NCBI GenBank assembly: GCA_023055425.1
Contig: JALGPY010000008.1
Coordinates: forward strand, 22,541,359 to 22,605,358
Length of the DNA stretch: 64,000 bases
Source of the DNA: Linanthus parryae
Taxonomy: Eukaryota > Streptophyta > Magnoliopsida > Ericales > Polemoniaceae
Direction: 5' to 3'
The notes beneath the pieces were generated by a model. That model did not search any database. It saw only the letters and a program-made list of their open reading frames with translations, and was not told the DNA's origin. Shown here piece after piece: positions 34,612-46,102 of the stretch (position 1 is the first letter of the stretch; each line of letters opens with the position of its first letter). Position numbers and translations under genes: made by a program.

Positions 34612-35228
34612 TGTGTACGAGGGAATCCTTTGGGGAGGATTCAATGTACACCAAGAGCAGGGGATAAGAAGAACACAGGAAGAGCAGGGTTGTGTGTAGG
34701 GAGAGAGTAAGGCAATGGCAACTGTATGGGAGAGAGAGACACAATTTTGGCAGAGCTTCAGCGTAGTTGAGGTGGTTCGTCTTGTGTAAGGAAGGGTTAA
34801 CAATCCTATATATAATGGAGAATATGACCGTTGTAGTGGGTTAATGCGGCTATTAAGGGCGGCTTAATTACTTTAACCACAAGGGCACGTTCGTCCTTAT
34901 ATATAGGGACCGCTACGCACTTCGTCCGCGTATATCGGAACCGTTATGAGGTTGACCGGGTTGATGGAGCTCGTGCCATAAATCTCTCAAAGCAATTACT
35001 AAGGGTCGCGCGCGAGCTTGGTTGTCGCTCGCGCGCGACAGGACTTACTCTAGCCTCCAAACCACTAAGTCCCTACAAGTCCCGTGCGGTGGTATGCGAG
35101 GGCCCTGTCTCGCAGCCCCCACGTGGATCAGCGCGGGTGGTGATCCAGTGTGTGTGAAGCACAGCTAGGTGTGCTGGATGATCGCCACGTGGCTAAGATC
35201 TGTCTGTCTGAAAAGCACTATCTACAAC
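34612..35228 (-). repeat. Element E solo LTR in element D
   Basis: 617 bp, TG...CA ends, flanked by the 5-bp duplication actgc (34607-34611 and 35229-35233). It interrupts the RNase H codons for FAVN; removing it and one duplication restores continuity. It contains an inverted repeat GTCGCGCGCGAG/CTCGCGCGCGAC at 35005-35039. Confidence 0.9.
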
Positions 35229-35277
35229 TGCAAAGGCCAAGTCTGAGCTAGTGACTGTCAAATATTGTAGAGAGCAT
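35229..35277 (-). pseudogene. Element D fragment between solo LTR and MULE
   Basis: The minus strand encodes LQYLTVTSSDLAFAV, the RT/RNase H junction of copia, linking the pieces on either side. It ends in the 9-bp target duplication gtagagagc. Confidence 0.85.
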
Positions 35278-35722
35278 AGTTAGTAAAATACGTGACGGAA
35301 ATAAAACGTGATATGTACGTACGTGTATTATACGATTTTAGGTTAAAAATACGTTAGAAAAATTCGGCTTAAAAATACGCGATTTGATTAATTCGAGTTT
35401 TCTATACGTACGTGTATAGTTCGTATACTAGTTATTTATTCGGAATTAAAAATACGGGTGCATTTCTTAGTATTTTAGCATATAGAATGAGTTCTTTGTG
35501 TCACACATTGCCATTTTTTCATTTTTTTTATCAAATATTTAACAAAATTTGTAAAACATGTACTCAATTGTTTACCATTTCGGATATTTACACTATTTAC
35601 TCATAACGAATTACTTATGTAAAACAATACCATACTATCCAAACTATTTATGATGCAAACTTCTGTAAAAAAATGTTACTAAGCATTCCATAATCTTAAA
35701 CCTGTATTTTTAAAACTTAATA

Positions 35723-37218
35723 GGGTAAAAGACAAAAACCACCCCTTGAGTATGGGGTATATACAAAAAAACCCCTCGTGTTCGGGGATATACAAAAACC
35801 ACCCTTGCAGGTGGACGCCAACTAACAGGGATGGACGGAAATCGTTAAAAGACTAATTTACCCTCAAATTAAAAGAAAATACCCAACTATATAAAAGTAT
35901 CTATCTCTATCTCACTCTCTTTCTCTTCTACTTCCACTTCCTCCATCTCTCTCGGCTGTCTCTCTCTCTCACTCTCATAACCCTAGCCGCCACCCACCTT
36001 CTCTCCCCCTTCCACCTTCGTTCATCTCCATCGACCACCATCCCAATCATCAACATCCACCTCTGTCCCTCTCTCGTCTCTCCCTCTCTCTCACGGATAA
36101 TATGTGCCGAAGACCAATCCAACCACCAATCTGTGCCACAGACACCACAAACCCGAGGATAGAGAGACTGACTGAGGGTGGGTTTCAGGTCTAGTTTCTA
36201 TCAATCGAGAACCAGGGTTGTAGTGTCTGCGAGGAAGCTTTGAATTCACCGGATTTCAGAGCATCAGGCGGCTAGAGGGTTGTTCGGAGATTGAAGGGGT
36301 TTTGGGTTTTCTTGACTGGGTTTAGGGTTTGCCGCTGTAGTGGCGGTGGTCAGGGGTCGATTGAAAGATGGTGATGGTGATGGTGGTGATGGGCGTTGAG
36401 GCGCGATGGGTGAGGCGATTGAACTTTCTGTTCAGAACCCACAACTTCTCCCCATCCTTGGGTGAGAACGGAACCGGACCGTCGCGTGAGGCGCCTGTGG
36501 TGCGGACCCAGTGGTTGAATATATCTGTTCCCAACTCCAGAGTCGCCGGAGAGATGAGATCGTTTGAGCAGGAGAAGTTACCGACGGTGAAGAAGAGTCG
36601 GAGGGGATCTAGGACCCAGGACCCAGGACCCAGTGGTTGAATATGTCTGGTAACTCAAATTGTGAACAACTTTTGTGTTTTCGTTGTGTTGGTATGGCTA
36701 AGAGGTAGCAGATTGTTATTCTGTTGGTGGTGGTGAAAATCAGTGGTGGTGGTGGTGGTGGTGGTGGTGGAGGTGGAGGTGGAGGTGGTGGTCAAGAACA
36801 CCAAGAACACCAACAAAACAAACACAAAAACACAAAGAGGGTAGAAAAGAGAATAGATTAGCGCATAGTGTGGCAAACTGGGCAAGAGTTAATAGGAGGT
36901 GTGGCTGTTTTGATCTGTGTGCTGGACTCAATCTGTTTGGAGATCCAGAAAGCAGAGGCAATTTTGTTGGATGTGTAATGATTTTTGATTATGTTGAATA
37001 AAATGTTCTCATGATTTCATAAAAAAAAAAAAAAAATCAAAGATGGGAAAAATAGACATAAAAAGGTCATATTGCACCCCCCTATTGACTGACATTAACA
37101 GAGGGGTGGTGATTGTCTAACTGCCGTCCACTGCAAGGGTGGTTTTTGTATATCTCCGAACACGAGGGGTTTTTCTATATATACCCCATACTCAAGGGGT
37201 GGTTTTTGTCTTCTACCC
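35723..37218. mobile_element. Pack-MULE candidate with ~96-bp TIRs (inner)
   Basis: Starts gggtaaaagacaaaaacc and ends with its near-perfect inverse; the terminal inverted repeats span about 35723-35818 and 37123-37218. The 9-bp target duplication aacttaata lies at 35714-35722 and 37219-37227. Between the TIRs is GC-richer, gene-like DNA with no transposase, the layout of a Pack-MULE that carries host sequence. Confidence 0.82.
35900..36980. other. Captured gene-like filler in the inner MULE
   Basis: GC-rich sequence between MULE TIRs. It starts with a pyrimidine-rich stretch (35900-36090), resembling a 5' leader, then an open plus-strand stretch 36368-36640 (RTHNFSPSLGENGTGPSRE, VPNSRVAGEMRSFEQEK), then a GGT/GGA microsatellite at 36724-36792. 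No homology is recognised, and strand and exon limits are unknown. Confidence 0.4.
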
Positions 37219-37619
37219 AACTTAATAATATAACACATAAGACTCAAGATGCATGTACACACACGCTCGCACATATATATAAATATAATTATAGTTATTT
37301 TAATTTAATATTTTTAAATTTTTATAACAATACTTGTAAATACATAAATATTAAAAAATATTAAATAAAAATAATTACTATAAGTTATACTATTTTTGAT
37401 AATAATTTATTGACTGCAATATTGTTATCAGAAAAGTTTTATTCGGAAGTATTGTACGTTAAAACGTTAAATACGAGTATTAAACTTTTTTTCTCAAAAA
37501 TTCGAGTATTTTTCATTAGGTCCAGCAATAGTACAAAATACTGAAGTATTTTTCATTTATACGTACGGACGGGTATTAAACGGAAAAATTCGGAGTATTT
37601 ACTAACTAGGGTAGAGAGC

Positions 37620-38458
37620 CAACAACACTTCTAAAATCAGTGACTTCAGCAGCAGAAAGAGGAGTGGTGTAACATCAACTTTGAGTGCCATTGGTGTAGC
37701 AACATATTTACAGTCAGAGAAACAAGTCTTGGTCAACAACTCAGCTGCATATTTAGCTTGATACGAAATAAAACCAGACTTGGTGAAGATATAAGAGATA
37801 CCCAGAAAATATGATAAAATGCCAAGATATTCGATTTAAAGCTCCTTATGCATAGCAGGAACCAAGTTGGAGATGAAAGAGACATATTTACCAGTGAGGA
37901 TGATATCATCTACATAGACAAGTAGAATGACAATCCCTTGAGAACCATGTATCTAGAACAAGGAAGTGTCTGTGGGAGATGTCTGAAAGCCAAGAGAAAG
38001 GAGAAACTTGTAGAGAAGTTGATACCAAGCTCTAGGAGCTTGTTTTAAGCCATAAAAGGCTTTCTTGAGATAGAAAACAGAAGAAGGATGATTGGGGTCT
38101 TCGAAACCAGGTAGCTGCTTCGTGAGAACTGTTTCAAAAAGTAAACCATGAAGGAAGGCATTGTTAACATCAAATTGCCGAAGAGACCACCCAAAATGAT
38201 TAGTAACAGTTAATACCAACTTGATCATTTGTTGTTTCACTGCTGGACTAAAGGTATCACTATAGTCCATGCCTTCTTGTCGAAGAAATCATTTTGCTAC
38301 AACCATGGCCTTGTACCTAACTATCGTACCATCAGAGTTCTCCTTGAGTTTAAAAACTCATTTGCAGCCTAAGACATTGCTATCTGAATAAGGAGAGACA
38401 AGATCCCAGGTATGCTGATTTTGTAAAGCTGAAAAGCTCTTCACACATAGCCTTATAC
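37620..38458 (-). pseudogene. Element D reverse transcriptase
   Basis: Frame 38270-37953 encodes YSDTFSPAVKQQ, FDVNNAFLHGLL and YGLKQAPRAWY; LVYVDDIIL follows after a stop near 37953. Upstream codons to 38458 include GCKWVFKLKEN and ALQNQHTWDLV-like sequence. The gene is cut at 38458 by element F and resumes at 57911. Confidence 0.88.
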
Positions 38459-39969
38459 TGTAAGGTTTTGATCACGCAGCGGAATAAACAATAATTTATC
38501 CGATCAAGACCCTCCAAGGATCACAGGAAGAGAATTCATAACGATAATAAAGGATTCGTGTCATGTACCTTAGAGGTCTCCTGTGATGACTTGTAACGCA
38601 AATATTGTCACGTCTCTACTGTTGATCCACGCCTAGGATTGAGATCTAGATCTTTCAACTCCTTGTGCTAGCTAGGAACGAAGGAAGAGGAAGAAGAAAT
38701 CACGCAACGGAGACCAAAGAGGAGGATCGGCCTCCTCTCTTTGGCCGACGGGTAGGGGCGGACGGCACTAAGGGGGCTCGACGTCCTTGTGTTGTCTTGC
38801 TCTCTCCTTGCTTCTCTCCTACTCAAGTAATGTTATGAGCATTAGTTCTAGGAAGGAAGGTAGGAGTGTTCTTTATATAGTCCAACAACTCCTTGTCCTA
38901 CTACATAAAGAGCCCCTCTCCTAATCCTACTCATGTAAGGATTAGTACCCTTCGCAAACTAGTCTTAATCATGTCTCTACATGAATTAGTCCATCTTGGC
39001 AAATCCTAATCATGTCTATACATGAATTAGTTCACCTTGAAAATTAGTCCTACTAAGTTTGCAAGTGGTTGCATGTTGATCCTTCTAATTAATTAACATA
39101 TTAATTAATTCACAAGTCCAGTTCAATCCATATGGCGTGTGACCCCATAGGTTTCTACTTTATTTGGTAGTAACTATTTACTAATATGGAGCGGCCTCTA
39201 GAAAGACATCCATTCTATCCAACTAATAGATATAGTCATCCGACAAACCTTGTACAAGTATTGTCTCATCCCTTTGTCTCTATATCCGGATTGGGAACGA
39301 GACATACAAGTCACACTCGCATATCCAATCCATAGTTTCTCGATCCTGGGAATAGCCTTATTCGTGCAAATAACATCAATATCCTATATTGATTTATTTG
39401 AGTCTGGCCAGACATTATATAAGCACTATCCCTCGAGTGGTTTAGGATATTTGCTCCCGTTATGTGGGAGGGAGAAATTCTATCTACACCACTACGATAT
39501 CTAAGCTTGCTTTATATTGTGTCTGATACGCGCCTTTATGACTACCTAGTCACGGTGTAGCATTTGACGCTACCAAAACCACAATATTCCACAACTAGAA
39601 AATCTAGTGACTTCAAATCTAAAGATGACAATACCGTTGTCACTGCGAGACGCACTTGTGACTTTACATAACATGTATGTAGCCTTCTCCGAGATGGGTC
39701 AATACAGTATGTGGTCAATCCAGTATGCCATTACCCCTAATGCATACCCATGTGTTGGATCGTGATATCTCCATGTCAATCCAACCCCATACTAGTCTAT
39801 AGTTGACTGTCCTATTAATCAATATAATTGACTAGGGATATTTGAGAATATAACTTTTATATTCTAAAGACTTCATTCATGTTAAAATATCTCCATATCG
39901 ATAACATAATGAATAGTAAGTCCATCTATGTCACAAGAAGTAGATTGCCTCTAGGGCATATTTCCAGCA
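38459..39969 (-). repeat. Element F 3' LTR
   Basis: 1511 bp; begins TGTAAGGTTTTGATC and ends TTTCCAGCA. It retains the hairpin segment (tagcatttgacgcta near 39557) that the other F LTR lacks. Confidence 0.9.
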
Positions 39970-39985
39970 GTCTCCCACTTGCACT
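39970..39985 (-). other. Element F polypurine tract
   Basis: Plus gtctcccacttgcact equals AGTGCAAGTGGGAGAC on the minus strand, the same tract as in element B. Confidence 0.8.
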
Positions 39986-41250
39986 AGAGTCAATCTCCTC
40001 CATCATATGCCTATTGATCTAGTGCGGCCCTTACGCCTCTGTCGCGCAAGGTAAGAGAGACATTTGCCGGTACCTTTGTAAATATTTGCATCTCTCTTAT
40101 AAACGACTTTATTGAGATTGAATATTATGAGTAAGTGCATCTCGTGCAACAATTCACTCAGTCCTCTATGTTAGAATCAGTGACTGAGTCTTGCCTGGAA
40201 CATTTCCAGCTCACAGTCACTCCCACTAGTGCAAACATAAAACTTGACTTATAATCTTGATAATAAGTCAAGAACTAATCATTTAGTTCTTCTCATATAC
40301 TTAAGAATAATCTTGATAATTATCCAGTGACGATCACTGGGATTTGACTGGCATCTTTGTGTCATACCATATGACACATCTGGCCTAGTACATAACATGC
40401 GTATCTCGTGAATCTCATTCATACGATTCCTTTTCCAATCTAATTGGAAGGAATATTAGTCTTCCAAAGACTAATTCCATGTGACATAGGTAAGAATCCA
40501 TATTATTTGCATGTTGAACCATTTCAACACCTTGTCAACATATGTACTATGACTTAAGCCTCGCAACCATCTTGACATATCTCTATAGATCTTCATAGGT
40601 TGCTTCTCCTAAGTCTATCATTTGAAAATCAATTCCCTAGTCAATCTACATAAGATTGCCAAGTAGGGACATCATTCCCAATGATTAGTATGTCTCTACA
40701 TACAAGACCAGAAACATAACTATGCTCCCACTAACCTTCTTGTAAACACAAGCTTCATCTTCATTCTTGATGGAATCAAACCATTTGATTGCATCATTAA
40801 TCGAAGATTCCAAATCTAAGAAGCTTGATTCAATCTATAAATAGATTGCTGCAAGCAAGATACGATGGATTTAAGCATCACAATTGGGGAAAATATTTCG
40901 TTATAGTCCATACTATGAGCTCGCAGGAAAACTTTAGCCACCAATCGTCCCTTAATAGTAATCCCATTACCATCCATGTTGTCTTCCTCATAACCCACTT
41001 GCACCTTATGGGTCTTACCTTTTTAGGTGGTTCCAACAAAGTCCATACTTTGTTGGTATACATGGATTCCATTTCGTATCTCATGTCTCCAAGCCATTTC
41101 TGAGAGTATGGCCCACACGTGGCCATCTCATAGGTTGTAGGCTCATCTCCATGAGCAACACATCAACGGGCCTATGATAAATCCATATTTCTCTAGGCCT
41201 TTGACAAATTTAAGCTACGAGGTTCTTGTGTTACCTGAGTAGGTTGCTCC
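39986..41250 (-). pseudogene. Element F RT and RNase H, heavily decayed
   Basis: Nucleotide alignment with element B 9045-10560 is clear, but many small deletions and stops leave only scraps, for example 41126-40878 (MESMYTNKVWTLLEPPKKV, CKWVM) and 41004-40816. No continuous frame. Confidence 0.8.
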
Positions 41251-42600
41251 ACAACACCTTGTGATCCTGCTCATTTTCCATCAAAAGTTTAATGTTTTGA
41301 GGCTCTTAAACTCCTTCAAGTTCTACAGTCCTCCCACTGTTTCTTTTAGAGACAATCTCGATCTAAAAACACAGCGGTTCGAGCAACAAACAATTTTTTC
41401 TCGATCAGATAGTAGAGATAATATCATTTTGTTTCCTCAGGATATTCCACATAGCACATTTATCTGACTTGGGTTCAAGTTTATTTGTAAAAGTTTTACA
41501 TAAACTGCATAACCCAAATTCTTATGAATGACATACTAGGACACATCCTAGTCCATATCTATTATGGTGTTTTTTATAATCGGTTTTTGATGGAACAAGG
41601 TTAAGGGTGAGATTTTTTGTAATTAGAACATAGCCCCTAAAAACAAACTAGAAGTTATGTTTTTCACACCATGGACCGAACCGTGTCCATCAAGGTCCGG
41701 TTTCTCTTCTCAGACACGCCATTCCATAATGGTGTTCTAGATAGAGTGAGTTGGGATCTCATCCCATACTCCCTTAGGTGTTCAAACTATTGGCTTAAGT
41801 AAGATCCTTCCCGATTCAATAGTAGAGCCATGGTACTTTTTCCAAGTTCGTTTTCTACTTCATTCTTGAATTCCTTATACTCTTCAAAGGATTCTGATTT
41901 GTTTCTTCATAAGATACACATCCCCATATTTCTCTGATCCCATCAGTAAATATGATGAAGTATTAAAACCACCTTTAGCATTTGGTTTTTGTGGCCTACA
42001 TACATCAACATGTATGATTTCCAAAGATCATATCTTGCCCTTTAAACAAGTCTTACATATCTCATAGGATTCAAAATCAAATGAGTTCAGAAATCCATCC
42101 ATATGGAGCCAAGATATGTATGTCTCATTTATGTGGCCTAAACATCAATACCAAAGATATGTGTGGTTCATATAATTATATGCAAACCTCTTTGTATCAA
42201 TGTTATAGATGAAATTATCATGATCAATGATTCATAATCCATTAGACAAAATTTCATTACAATAATGCATATCAGGATAAATGGAACAACATTTGTTCCT
42301 TTTTCTTGTGATAGATAGTCTTTCTTGCCAAACAAGAAACTATGATAATGTACCTACTCATAGTAGGGACATAATCACTTTTGTCTAATTCATGAACAAT
42401 TTCAGAAAGGTAGAGATAATACCCTACGGCTAATTCAGCAACTCCTTTCTTCATTGCCCCACGTGTAGGTTTATTTATTCCTTATCCAATTGTCTACATC
42501 TCTTGAGATTCTCCACATTTCTATAAACGTGAGATCCTCGTCTAGTATCATATACTGAAGATGATGAGATAGACACATTGACTTTTATAACAAATACCTA
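41251..42600 (-). pseudogene. Element F integrase and protease, heavily decayed
   Basis: Aligns at nucleotide level with B 10700-12120, including the ggcattccata/acgccattcca integrase segment near 41716 and pre-integrase near 42060. Riddled with indels. Confidence 0.75.
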
Positions 42601-42856
42601 CCAGTCCGTCCTAGCTCTTTCTTCCCATCTGACTTTTTTGACTCGTATCTGGGTCACTTTGACCGGGTAATTTGGATAGCAAAATAATACGATTTTTTGA
42701 TAATTTTTCACCATATTATAAAGCAACTTTTACTCTACAACACCATGAAAAAATTATTAACGAATTACATCGGTTTGCTATTCAAATCACCGGGTCAAAG
42801 TGACCCAGTGAATAGTGACAAAAGTAAAATTTGGAAGAAAGAGCTGGACAGAGTGG
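42601..42856. mobile_element. MITE with TA duplication in element F
   Basis: 256 bp. Terminal inverted repeats CCAGTCCGTCCTAGCTCTTT and CCACTCTGTCCAGCTCTTTC; the flanks are TA on both sides (42599-42600, 42857-42858), like Tc1/mariner-type MITEs. The interior forms a long imperfect hairpin around gggtcactttgacc. Confidence 0.65.
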
Positions 42857-43790
42857 TAATGTGAAATTCATAATTCCTTTATTGTTTCCTTCCAGGTACT
42901 TTGAGCAGTCTCTCTTCCTCTACACCACCTATGGGACTTTTAAGGCAATTTGATTTTAGCAACAAGCTTGCTTTACACCCATGGGGTTGGCACAAACCTT
43001 TTTCCCTTACCCATGCTGTTAACCATTAACATAGTTTGCCTTTAGCCCATTTTGTTTAGCGATTCTCAATCATATCGAGTAAATCACCTTTGAACAAAAC
43101 CTTAATTGCATACATTGCAATTCTTGGTCCACTTGGGCGGATAACTACTTATTCTTTATCTATCTCATAGAAACTCCCAGTCTCTAAGCTTTCAATCTTA
43201 TTGAAGTAACTTAGTTGCGCTTACCCTCTTGCTTCAGCAGTCATACATTACTGGCTAGTGTTGTCCCGTCATATCCTTATGAATCAAGTCGCTCCCCTTT
43301 GGGACGCACGAGCTTGATCAATCTCGATGATGACGAGTGCTAAGCAAGAGAACGCAACGTAGAGCATCACTTCAAACCCTTTTCATGTCTAGATCGCTCT
43401 TTAAAAGAGCTTCTTTAATGTATGATCATATCATACGCCTTCATGACTCATCTTGCTTCCAAAGCTCATAGTTCATGGCAACTAACATGAGGCAAGTCAC
43501 ATCCAAAGAACCAGTCTTTGATGTTCCTTCCAAAAGGTTTTAGTTTGTTTTGGTAGTTGGTGGGAAGAGAAATTTATGTTCTATTATGTACAACATTTTT
43601 CTTTTTATTTGAGAACAATTCTCAATTTTATACCAGTCTAGAAAGATAGATTCCAGACAGCTTGTCAATCTTATGGACATAAAGTCGTGTTTCGTTTGTT
43701 TAATGTCATGGGTATTCAACACAATGGGATTATGCAAAGTATTGTGACATATAACTACATTTAACAAGGACTTAAATTGTCAAACATAGC
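42857..43790 (-). pseudogene. Element F gag, heavily decayed
   Basis: Aligns with B gag 12130-12994 at nucleotide level, with frequent indels; the knuckle is not recognisable. Ends at leader sequence similar to B near 13070. Confidence 0.65.
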
Positions 43791-44038
43791 TCTCAATATT
43801 TTTCTACAGATTAATAACCCTCAAGATATTAATGCGGAAAATATCATTATATTTTCTAGAGAGCTAAGATCCATATTTCACTTCCTTTTGAGCTTGCTTT
43901 GGCAAGTCACCCAAGAGTAGGTTATTTAGGTAGGAACAATTCCAATTGCATCCCATGTAACTCTTGATTTAATTGGGCAAATAACTCCTTATTTATCTAT
44001 CCTATAGATAATCTCAATTGGTGCCTCTAGACTTTTGA
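43791..44038 (-). other. Element F leader, left piece
   Basis: Closely similar to B 13075-13325 (attaataaccctcaagatattaatgcgg). It stops at the Helitron-like insertion and continues at 55143. Confidence 0.85.
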
Positions 44039-44055
44039 TCTATAATAGTAAGGAG

Positions 44056-44072
44056 CACGTGCGTTGCACGTG
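44056..44072 (-). other. Subterminal hairpin of element G
   Basis: CACGTGC-GTT-GCACGTG, a perfect 7-bp stem with 3-nt loop, which on the minus strand lies near the 3' end. It serves as the termination signal in Helitrons. Confidence 0.65.
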
Positions 44073-44640
44073 AACTTGGTTAACAAAAAGTTGTGAGATG
44101 TTTGAATATTGTGGTATGCTGAAATATGTTTTGTGTTTGAAAGTATACCTTCCAAAAGCTTGCTAGGCCACGTTGATTTTGGGACGCCTCATCAATATTA
44201 GAACAAGTAATACACCAGAAATCAGTCTGCAACTATAGTTCTTATGAAAATGATCTTATTGTTTATTAATTCCCTTGGATAGAAGTTCATAAGATGATTC
44301 ATCAGCACTAATTAGACAAAAGAAAATTGACGAATGGAAAATCGTTGATTACTTCTCCAATGTAGCTTTGACGAGCGACATTGAATTTAAGGCACCGAAT
44401 ATCTAGCAGCCATTCACACTGTGCTTGGAAAGTTCACATTAGCTTATTACAAAAACAAACCACCCAATGTTTGTGAGTCCTTACGTTACAACTTCTCATG
44501 TTTAGTAGAACTATATATACAACAGGTTTTCAGCAAAAAAAAATACTTTCCACCAGTATAATATGGCGCTGTGTCACAAAGTACCTAAGCGTCCGTCGTG
44601 CTTTTACCTTCGAAGCATCAAGAATTCGATGTCAAATTCT
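44073..44640. other. Element G, unassigned left part
   Basis: AT-rich, no ORF and no recognisable repeat edge. Confidence 0.5.
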
Positions 44641-44689
44641 CCTCTTCCTATGGTCAAGCTCTCTTCATGTACCCCCCCTCCCCCCCCCC

Positions 44690-44912
44690 CGAAACAATGA
44701 GAAATGGTTTTTTAATTGACACATACTGGATTCCATTGTCTATCTCTCCAGATGAAGCATCACAAGACATTTGCATAATGTCATGTCCAACATCCTCGAG
44801 CACACCCAATTCAGGAGCATGTTGTTGTTCATCTGCTCGTTTCTGGTCATCGTTTTCTTCTATAGACATGGAACCAAGAGCTTCAACATGTTGAAGTAGC
44901 CAGTCCGTTTCA
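44690..44912 (-). pseudogene. Captured exon with splice acceptor (unknown gene)
   Basis: On the minus strand a pyrimidine tract ending TTTTTGTAG precedes an open stretch from 44912: ETDWLLQHVEALGSMSIEEN, then acidic codons, ending KKPFLIVS before a G-run at 44684-44693. The strong acceptor and protein-like composition suggest an exon taken from a host gene. The product is not recognised. The opposite-strand frame is regarded as a shadow. Confidence 0.45.
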
Positions 44913-45293
44913 TCTACAAAAAGAGGGAATAAAGATTAGGTGTAGATCCTGAATTGGTTCCCCTTGTCTAAGACATTTTTTGATCAGTAGACATCTAAGA
45001 GGTAGTGATTGAAGAACGATGAGTGAATTTTCAGAAATTACCCAAATGTTCCAGATCAAATGACAGCAGTCCTACACATGGTGGGGAAAACTTAAACTAC
45101 ATATATTTCCGATTCTATTAATAAACAATGCTTATTTTGTTTAACAAAAGGTAAATCGTTTAATCTTACTTATAGAAAAATAATGCTTACGCTGATCTAA
45201 TGAACCTATATATATGATGCTTCCAAAATTTAAACTTGGCTTAAACTTTAATTTATGGTATAGAAATTTCTGGACCTGAAGTACTTCAATATA
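44913..45293. other. Element G, intron-like or noncoding stretch
   Basis: AT-rich sequence upstream of the acceptor; nothing else seen. Confidence 0.4.
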
Positions 45294-45526
45294 TATGTAA
45301 TCAGGGACGGACCCAGAAAATTTTCAGAGGGGGGGCCAAGGTAAAAAAACATTAACAAAAATCTCATATAAACCAATTAACTTCATGAATTATATTAATC
45401 GTTCATGAATAAAATTGAATAATATTAAGCATCTAACATCATGCACATAAAAAGAATGTGACGAGATACTCATACTCAATAAATTCATTATGATTATTGT
45501 CTGCTCAAATCTGGATTAAAGCTGCA

Positions 45527-45591
45527 AATGAGTGTTAGTTCAGTGGAGCTATTGAAACCGCTGCATGATGTCTCGGGTTCGAACCCGGTTA
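45527..45591 (+). ncRNA. tRNA-like segment with pol III A and B boxes
   Basis: TTAGTTCAGTGG (45535-45546) resembles box A and GGGTTCGAACCC (45575-45586) box B, about 30 bp apart as in tRNA genes. Acceptor stem pairing and a clear anticodon arm are not evident, so this is a tRNA-derived relic rather than a functional tRNA. Confidence 0.45.
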
Positions 45592-45960
45592 TATGATGTA
45601 ATTGAATCGAAAACAAAACAACTTATTTATTCGTACAAGTTACAACAACAATGATACAGTGGAGGTAAAGCTTTAGATTCCTCTTCTCTTTGGATCCAAT
45701 TCGTGTGTGTAATCTACTATCAAAATTTAGGAGATTTTTTAATTATAACAAGTGGTTATTTTAAACTGATACCAAACAGGTTCTGAATAGCAACTTTCTC
45801 TACTCTTTGAGGTAAATTTCAAAAATTCTGAAGAGATTTGATATCGTTGCATATGTGGTCACAATTTGAAATAACAAACAATATCCTTAAAGCCTTTGAA
45901 ATTGTATGAGTTCGTTATCAATTCCTTCACATTTTTAAAGCTCTGTACCTATACAAATAG

Positions 45961-45983
45961 GGGTGGGGGGGGGGGGGGGGGGG
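45961..45983. repeat. Poly(G) tract
   Basis: GGGT followed by 19 G; length is prone to sequencing error. Confidence 0.85.
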
Positions 45984-46102
45984 CACCTAGTCAACTTTGT
46001 GTAACTACATGAGAGAACCTCTATATAACTACTGTCAGTATAAACTCAGGGGGGGGCCACGGCCCATGCAAGAGATGCTGTGGTTCCGTCCCTGTATGTA
46101 AT

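Larger units (their letters stand above)
32785..35228. repeat. Tandem duplication, arm 2
   Basis: Aligned with 27966-30400; differs by scattered substitutions and a few small indels, including 8 extra bases near 32807. Here the E element is a solo LTR, whereas in arm 1 it is followed by internal sequence. Confidence 0.9.
35278..37610. mobile_element. MULE-like DNA transposon in element D (outer)
   Basis: Flanked by the 9-bp direct repeat gtagagagc (35269-35277, 37611-37619), the length typical of Mutator-like elements. Termini are short inverted repeats (aTAGTTAGTAAAATACg and cctAGTTAGTAAATAC on opposite strands). Sequence is very AT-rich with acgtacg motifs and no transposase frame; it is interrupted by the inner element at 35723. 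Confidence 0.75.
45302..46094. mobile_element. Non-autonomous hAT element
   Basis: 793 bp with inverted ends CAGGGACGGAcCCA and tGGTTCCGTCCCTG and a perfect 8-bp target duplication tatgtaat (45294-45301, 46095-46102), the hAT signature. No transposase frame. It holds G-runs (to 22 G at 45965-45983) and a tRNA-like segment. Confidence 0.88.

Noticed and set aside
27966..35228. A single LTR retrotransposon with 2.4-kb LTRs
   Set aside because: Arms contain parts of several other elements and lack TG/CA ends; better explained by tandem duplication.
44598..44894. 98-codon plus-strand ORF
   Set aside because: Shadow of the minus-strand exon that has a splice acceptor and more protein-like composition.
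45527..45591. A functional tRNA gene
   Set aside because: A and B boxes are present but no convincing acceptor stem or anticodon arm, and it is inside a hAT element.
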